Shown in pieces: positions 58,316-64,000 of a stretch of DNA of 64,000 nt. Origin of the DNA: Chlamydoabsidia padenii (taxonomy: Eukaryota; Mucoromycota; Mucoromycetes; Mucorales; Cunninghamellaceae). A program made the translations under genes and the position numbers. The notes below the pieces were generated by a model. It worked only from the letters and a program-made list of their open reading frames with translations, did not search any database and was not told the origin of the DNA. Where the stretch lies: contig JAIWND010000019.1 of assembly GCA_025330725.1 (NCBI GenBank), positions 1 to 64,000 on the forward strand, written 5' to 3'. Every line of letters starts with the position of its first letter. Position 1 is the stretch's first letter.

Positions 58316-59988
58316 ATGAAGGACATTGTCACAGCAATTGATATACTAAATGAACAAGCTCAACTGGAACAGGACGCTAAAGAATCCCTACCTGGGAAAT
58401 TCGAAACGTGCACATTCAGTCTAGGGTACGTACGACAAACATTATACGCCTGCCAAACCTGCTCAACGACATTGAACAACAACTTGGAGGGTAATGGGCG
58501 TGACACCTCTCAAGCGACTAACGATGACGACAAGGGAAAAGAATCATTCAAAGCGGCCGGTATGTGTTATAGCTGCTCGATTGCCTGCCACGCTGATCAC
58601 GTCCTTTATGAACTCTTCCCAAAACGACACTTCCGATGCGACTGTGGCCTGAAAAACAAGTTTGGTCAGCACCCATGTCAACTCTCAATATCTGAAAAAC
58701 ACTGTGCTACCAATGAAGAAAACAAGTATAATCACAACTTTGAAGGTCGATATTGCAGGTAAAGAGAAAAAAGAAAGACTAATGCATTTTGACTTATTGG
58801 TAACAATTGGAATGAAGAGGGAGGAACTCATGTATACTTACGACTCGCCTCTACGTTTAATTTATAGATGCAACCAAATTTACGATTCTTCTATAGAAGA
58901 GGGAACAATGTATCAAGTATGTAAACCATTATAATGATAGGCAAAAAAAAAAAAAAAGAGACAAACTAACCGACCCTTTTATGTATTATTATTATGCAAT
59001 AGTGTGTCCTTTGTGAAGATTGGTTTCACGAACGATGTATTGGAAATGTAAGTCAACCCCTCTCCTTACTCTAGTGGAAAAGATAAATAGGATGATGCGA
59101 TGGTAGTTTGTTACGGACTAGACTTATTTATGGCTTAATACGTAGATACCAGACGAAATCGAGGAATTTGAAGGATATGCTTGCCGCACATGTGTCAAGA
59201 ATCACCCATATATGGCTATTCAAGATCAAAAATTCAATTTTGGGATATGTAAACCTGGTGAACCTATACACCGTTGGGCGGGACCATCAATCAGAACGAC
59301 TTCATCATCATCATCATCATCATCGTCAGTTGCCAACGGAAAACGAAAACTCGACCAAGTGGGACCTGAAGATGTAGAAACCAGCACCAAAAAACAAAAA
59401 TTGGATGATGAAGGGGATGAATGTAAAACTGGTAAGGAAAAACAAGGTGTTGATATGGTAAACAAAGAACTCCTTCCAACTTGAACTAACATCTACACTT
59501 TTTGATTATCCGACAACTTAGTACACGATATACTGAAGGACGATGAAATGTTGGAACTATTCTTGGAAGAAGGTTGGCGCGAAAAACTATGTCGATGCAA
59601 AAAGGTAAAAGTTGAAAAGGGGTGGGGGTGTGGGTAAACACTTGAAGGGTACTGACTAATTGTATTCCTGGTTGATTATTGTCAGTGTGGTCCACGATAC
59701 AAAGCGGACAATATTGAATTTATATTACAAGAAGAAACTACCATCGAACCTGAAGAAGACGAAGACGCCGGCAAATCATTACTAGAGATCGGCATGGAAC
59801 AACTATCAAGGATGAACAGGGTGGAAGCATTGGATGGTCTGAGGATGTATCAAAACTTGTGGGATCAAATCAAACCCTTCCTTCGAACATTCCAAGAATC
59901 GGGCCGAGTGGTGACAGCAAACGACATTCAAACTTTCTTTGACCAACGACGGCGGGAACGCGAAGAAGAAAAGAATAAACTAGTCTAG
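58316..59988 (+). CDS. UBR7: UBR7-like E3 ligase (UBR box + PHD finger; S. pombe Mlo2 family)
   Basis: Six exons (58316-58758, 58868-58916, 59003-59047, 59146-59431, 59522-59604, 59686-59988), about 402 residues. The UBR zinc box is at about 38-135 (CTFSLGYVRQTLYACQTC, CYSCSIACHADH, HFRCDCGLKN). A PHD finger follows, split over exons 2-4 (CNQIYDSSI, CVLCEDWFHERCIG, YACRTCV). A linker rich in Ser and Lys is followed by the conserved C-terminus (WREKLCRCKKCGPRY, then SLLEIGMEQLSRMNRVEALDG). UBR7 is a chromatin-linked ubiquitin ligase of histone H2B in animals. High confidence. Confidence 0.93.
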
Positions 59989-60400
59989 TTAATCTTTGTG
60001 CTATTATCTTATTAATTATATCTTTTAAATATTATTTGACACTATTAAAGAAGTAAGGGTACTTAGCTAATCATAAACTTTATCGTATAAGCTGGATTCA
60101 AATGTCTTGTCTATAGTATAATAAAATTTAATCCCAACTCCTTTTACTATGCGTTGACTGTCCTGACTTTTATTTTTTTTATACAAATGCTGATTGACCA
60201 ATGACACATTGTTTGACCTTTGTCGGAATCCAGGATTGATCGATGCAAAGCGTCATGCAAATACATGGAAATCATTTTTAGTTTTTGGTTACAGTCTGGC
60301 GATCAGCGGTCGCCATTTCCTGGCAAGCGGAATAAAATTGCACTGTTCCTTTCTTCGTAAAATTTCTTTTCCTCTCTTCTTCTTTACTTCTTCTACACAC

Positions 60401-60447
<47 letters not shown>

Positions 60448-60640
60448 AAGGAGGGCTTCTCAATCTCTCAACGATTCTTCCCTCCATTAACCTTTGCCAT
60501 ACCCGGACTTCTTAATGGTGAATCTACTACACAATCAAAAAATATCAGAAGAAGAATAGCAAGTAAGCTAAAAAAAAAAAAAAAAAAGGAAACCATATGG
60601 TTTTGGTTGAAGGTGGACTAACTAATTGTCTCATGTTGTT
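59989..60640. other. spacer before Helitron remnant
   Basis: UBR7 3' end, AT-rich DNA, a T44 tract (60403-60446), then A-rich sequence. No intact gene. Confidence 0.5.
60403..60446. repeat. 44-nt poly-T tract
   Basis: Run of about 44 T near the 5' side of the Helitron wreckage. Length is subject to sequencing error. Confidence 0.85.
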
Positions 60641-61812
60641 TTAGGGAACTGCCCCAAGGTGCGGGTCTACTTCACATTCAAGATCTACTCATCGTCTCTG
60701 TCCTCATAATGCACGGATCAGGAAACACAATTGCCCACAGGTAAGGAGAAGAAAAGTATACTTGCTCTTTACTTTTTACCTCAAATCTTCTTACTAACTT
60801 TTTTTTCTTTCTTTCTTTAGATATGTTTTAGATGACCATGTTACTACTAATACAAGTAACCACGCTGTCCAAGACGCCAGTCTACAGTACTTTACATTGA
60901 AAATCAACACATCGTCTTTGTCCTGCTAATCCAAGTGAAAATGCAACTGAAGGTAAAATATACAGCATACAATTCAAATTTAATCATGTATACTAATCGG
61001 CGTTACTTTTATCATTATTAGGTGTGACCAATCAACGTTGTAAAGGATGCGGCGCAACATCGCATGAAGAAGGGATCATAGTCTGTGCCAAGCAAAAACC
61101 ACTATTGAAAACGGCGAACTTGGTCCATGGTATCGAAAAGCTGCGTCAAGTCACTCATTCAATCATAAAGATGTGTTTGAACCCGACGTGTGTCATATGG
61201 ATGGTCCAAATTGTCGCCGTCGTGTGCTGCCTGGGATGGCCGTGACCTGCAACAGTTGTGGAAGCAAGATGTGGATATCAGAAAAAACTCATAATCTCCA
61301 GTAACACGAATCCTGTCTTCATTATGTGATGCAACAGTGGCATGATCAACATTATATTGCCACGTCCTCCTCCCGAACCTCTTTTGTCTTGGATTACGGA
61401 CACCGACTTTGCAACTATTATCAACAAAATATACCCTGACCTCAGACAGCCCTAAAATCCCTCTTTTTGAGTTACCCGTACCATCCTCACGACGAAAAAT
61501 GCATTTGTGGATCGGATCAACATTGAAGCAACAGAATCTTTCCCCGGTGAACCCAAGACATACGAATCAATGGACGCCCCTATCGACAGCGACGATCCCT
61601 TCAACTACTCTATCAACTATCCTGTGGAATTCCTTCACTCATTGTATCCGAGTGGTATGCCCGGCCACCTCCTCACCATCAAAGTCTGTTATATTTTGTA
61701 TTGTCTCGTGTTACTGATTCGGCAAACCTGTATGTGGTCGTCCTATTGTCTTCTTTCTCTTCTCCATTTGATCCTTCTGCTAATAACATGGTTTACCTAG
61801 ACATGATGCTGT
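60640..61812 (+). mobile_element. Degenerate Helitron (Rep/helicase remnant)
   Basis: Two CG..H.R.TH.LCP.N knuckle-like segments (about 60660 and 60890, the second frameshifted) precede CKGCGATSHEEG (about 61036). Then comes the Helitron N-terminal block: MAVTCNSCGSKMWISEK (about 61230-61285) and NPVFIM-stop-CNSGMINIILPRPPPEPLL, where a TGA at 61327 replaces a conserved Cys. After more stops (61302, 61453) the sequence jumps to the helicase C-terminus: INIEATESFPGEPKTYES, NYPVEFLHSLYPSGMPGHLL, and a terminal ANNMVYLDMML. The Rep HUH domain and most helicase motifs are missing, so the element is dead. Fossil splice signals (60741, 60953) suggest the ancestor had introns. Termini were not identified. 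Confidence 0.75.
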
Positions 61813-62901
61813 AAATCATTTGGTAGTATAGTTTGTCCCATTACTAGTATATTTTGTCCCTTTAACCCCATCCTTTTTTCTTTATCAATAAACGACCGGG
61901 TCGCCGACTAGCGTCCCTTGTTGGGCTCTAATTGGCGCCTTTTAATGATTGGGCTATGACGGGTATTTGTATGTAATTGGGTTATGACGGGCGTTGTTAT
62001 AGTGTAGGCATTGGTTTTGGCATGATGAAAAGACTCTGGATTCTTTTTTTAAACGTAAATTTCTCCTCTCGTAGGCTATCCCTGACAACGACACTTGGTT
62101 TGCTGAATTGGGAAATTCATGGAGAATCGGGATCTGAAATTGAAATGCCGCCTTGCATGAATCAACTTTCGCTACCGTGTGAGCCTATCATTGGGGCCAG
62201 GTGTGTGTGGGGGGGGGGCGAATATGATTAGGTGGGCCATACAGGTATAGGTAACTTTGCATGAATTGGGGTTTGAATATGCATAATCAGCTGTGGGGTG
62301 GGCTATAGAAGACATGCTATAGAAGCCATGAACTCGACTACAGACTATGTTTTTTGAAGATTTTGGGATGTGAAAGCGGTGTCAGCTGAAAATTCGTTAC
62401 TCATGCTAAATTCAAACCCGATTAAATTCCCATATGCATCTCCGCATCGTTCACACACCGTGAAACAAAAAAAAGCGACTTTTTGAATAAAAAGGTAATG
62501 ATCTATTCCTCTTCTTCCTCTTCTTTTCTTTCTTTATATTACTATTAACTCTGCGACGATGAACAAAAGGTAAAGGTATCGAAATAAGGATGAGAAAAGA
62601 CTTGTCTAACAATTTATTCTATGTATTCATTTTATGTATTCAACCCCCGCTCTGGATGCCAATAAGGTGCGGTTAAGAACTCTGATCAACTTTGACATGG
62701 ATGATGACAACTTGACGCCAAAGTTGCGAAGTGTTGTATGCTGTCCTGTCTACAACATATTTCGGCGACGAAGTGCTCACGCGTCTAGACACATCCGGTC
62801 TCTGGCCCTGTTCTCTGCGCCACCCATAACCATGCTGCTGCTGATTTTTCCTCCGATTCTCTTGCTCCTGCTTCTGATAACAATCCTCTACTCGCCACAT
62901 C

Positions 62902-62982
62902 CGGGTTATGAAAACCCGTTGGATGCACTGATTCTCTTGCCATAATGACCCCAACTTAAATAATCCGGGTAGTAATAACCCG
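62902..62982. repeat. pair of CGGGTT hairpins
   Basis: CGGGTT-ATGAA-AACCCG at 62902-62918 and a near copy CGGGT...ACCCG at 62966-62982, about 64 bp apart. Possibly remnants of transposon ends. Confidence 0.6.
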
Positions 62983-63161
62983 TCTGACGTATAAACCATA
63001 AGTGGCACCTCCTTTTCTTTTCCTTTTCTAATCCTTCCTTTCTATCTTTTTAGTTATGAACTTTTGTCTGGTTTATTATATGTATTTGAATAAAAAACTT
63101 GTACCCATCTCACTTCACTCTCTTTAATTTTTTATCTTCACTGCATTGATTGCAGGACAAA

Positions 63162-63176
63162 GGCGGAATTTGAATC
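63162..63176 (+). promoter_or_regulatory. GGCGGAATTTGAATC motif, uL13
   Basis: About 123 bp before the ATG at 63299. Confidence 0.6.
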
Positions 63177-63298
63177 TTTTATTTTAAACGCAAATTCATT
63201 GGCTGAAATTAAGTAAGCCACAGACTTCCTTTCAAATGGCGGGCGATGGAAAGAATTTTTTTATTTCTTCTTCCTCTTCTTTTCCCTGTACAATTATC

Positions 63299-64000
63299 AT
63301 GTCGACTTTTGAAAAGGTACGGTTAATGACACACAAACGATGGCCAATGACAATGGACAACCTCTCCTTTACTCTCGCTGCTCATTCTCGATATTATTTT
63401 ACTGGTATTGGGTCTCCGTTGTCTCTTCTCTTTGATACATGAACTTTATACAATATGACCTGGAAAACTTGTTTTGGGGGATATCAACTATAAGCTCGGT
63501 ATCATGGAATTGGAAACGGTGGACCTTTTTACTTTTGTGTAAAAGACAGAGATGGAGGAGGGGAAGGATGAACAAACTTTTGGTGACGTTTATTTTTTAC
63601 TGACATGCTTCTTTTTATTATTACTTGTTTTATAGGTTGTTGTCATTGATGGCAAAGGTCATCTTCTCGGTCGTCTTGCTGCCATCATCGCCAAGCAAGC
63701 CCTCAATGGTCAAAAGGTTGTCGTTGTCCGCTGCGAAGCTCTCAACGTGTCAGGCGAATTCTTCCGTAACAAGTGTAAGTTGAAAGCAAGGGATATTATT
63801 GAATGATGAAAAAAGAGGATCTTACTAACACAATACATATCTTACCTCTCTCCCTATATATACATGTATACGATGATGATCTATAAATTGATTATATCCA
63901 GTGAAGTACCATGCTTACCTTAACAAGCGTTGTCTCGTCAACCCCAACCGTGGTGCCTTCCATTTCCGTGCTCCTTCTCGTATTTTGTACAAGGCTATCC
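63299..64000 (+). CDS. RPL16: 60S ribosomal protein uL13 (L13a/L16), 3' part outside window
   Basis: Three exons are visible (63299-63316, 63636-63774, 63902-64000 and beyond). It reads MSTFEK, then [38 protein letters not shown], then [21 protein letters not shown], the conserved uL13 N-terminus. Exon 1 has 18 nt and the first intron is long for this region (319 nt), as is common in ribosomal-protein genes. The gene is cut by the window edge, not truncated. Confidence 0.95.

Larger units (their letters stand above)
61813..63298. other. gene-poor spacer after Helitron remnant
   Basis: Holds a short direct repeat (ATTGGG.TATGACGGG at about 61948 and 61976), loose motif relatives at 62127-62140 and 62364-62375 with no gene behind them, two hairpins (62902-62918, 62966-62982) and open frames 62634-62945 (+) and 62673-63008 (-) that show no family. 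The uL13 promoter motif lies at 63162-63176. Confidence 0.5.

Noticed and set aside
59432..59520. Continuation of UBR7 exon 4 to the stop at about 59484
   Set aside because: Splicing at 59431 to 59522 restores the conserved C-terminus (VHDILKDDEML); read-through would lose it.
62634..63008. Overlapping frames on both strands (about 100 codons each)
   Set aside because: Low-complexity Leu/Ile on one strand and Gln/Arg on the other, no family, in transposon-decayed DNA.
63317..63635. Possible snoRNA in the long first intron of uL13
   Set aside because: No convincing C and D box pair or H/ACA hairpins seen.
1..64000. CRISPR arrays, operons or bacterial-type signals
   Set aside because: None seen; intron-rich eukaryotic DNA throughout.

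Overview
The window looks like nuclear DNA of an early-diverging filamentous fungus, most likely Mucoromycota (Mucorales-type). The reasons are AT-rich spacers, dense short GT..AG introns (about 50-110 nt), gene families in a fungal combination (FAP1/NFX1, IPI1, LSB3/YSC84, CSC1, KRE9/KNH-like, SEC21) together with genes rarer in yeasts (EBP-type sterol isomerase, TTC36, UBR7, BRD7/9-like), and a decayed Helitron. No assignment below class is claimed. I assembled 27 protein-gene models; every multi-exon model that lies wholly inside the window sums to a whole number of codons.

Layout. 0.1-10.5 kb: FAP1 zinc-finger protein, a possible spliced antisense-side transcript, a Cid1-type nucleotidyltransferase, and IPI1/TEX10 (17 exons). 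10.7-19 kb, all minus: a UBX-domain ERAD factor, an alpha/beta-hydrolase, ARP2 and a DHA2-type MFS exporter. 19.2-28.8 kb: CSC1/OSCA channel, EBP sterol isomerase (minus), a KNH-like secreted protein divergent from it, an MCH1-like MFS carrier and TTC36. 29.1-35.5 kb: RecQ helicase (minus), a dispersed repeat, a cysteine-rich LEA2-like membrane protein and HNT1. 36-47.5 kb: a Ser-rich orphan, LSB3/YSC84 (minus), another orphan, SEC21 (gamma-COP), a small protein with a PP1-docking-like motif, and a small secreted protein. 47.8-54.2 kb: a TOM20-MYND-SET fusion (minus), a bromodomain protein (minus), RPS13 and tRNA-Met(CAT). 55-60 kb: an orphan regulator-like protein and UBR7 with a second repeat copy between them. 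60.6-63 kb: Helitron wreckage and gene-poor DNA. The window ends inside the ribosomal protein uL13 gene.

The most interesting signals are these. (1) A short promoter motif, core GCGGGATTTGAAA and close variants, sits about 60-155 bp upstream of the start codon of most genes, in either orientation. It resembles the animal CDE/CHR arrangement (GGCGG followed by TTTGAA). (2) TOM20 is fused in one frame to a MYND finger and a SET domain whose NHSC motif is lost. (3) A roughly 295-bp dispersed repeat has two copies sharing a 45-nt identical core. (4) Several GC-AG introns carry the donor GCAAGT and are mostly fixed by reading frame. (5) There is an unannotated three-exon minus-strand transcript candidate near 4 kb.

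The genes are mostly housekeeping and do not form a single pathway. Loose themes are actin and endocytosis (ARP2, LSB3), membrane traffic (SEC21), ribosome biogenesis (IPI1, RPS13, uL13) and membrane transport.
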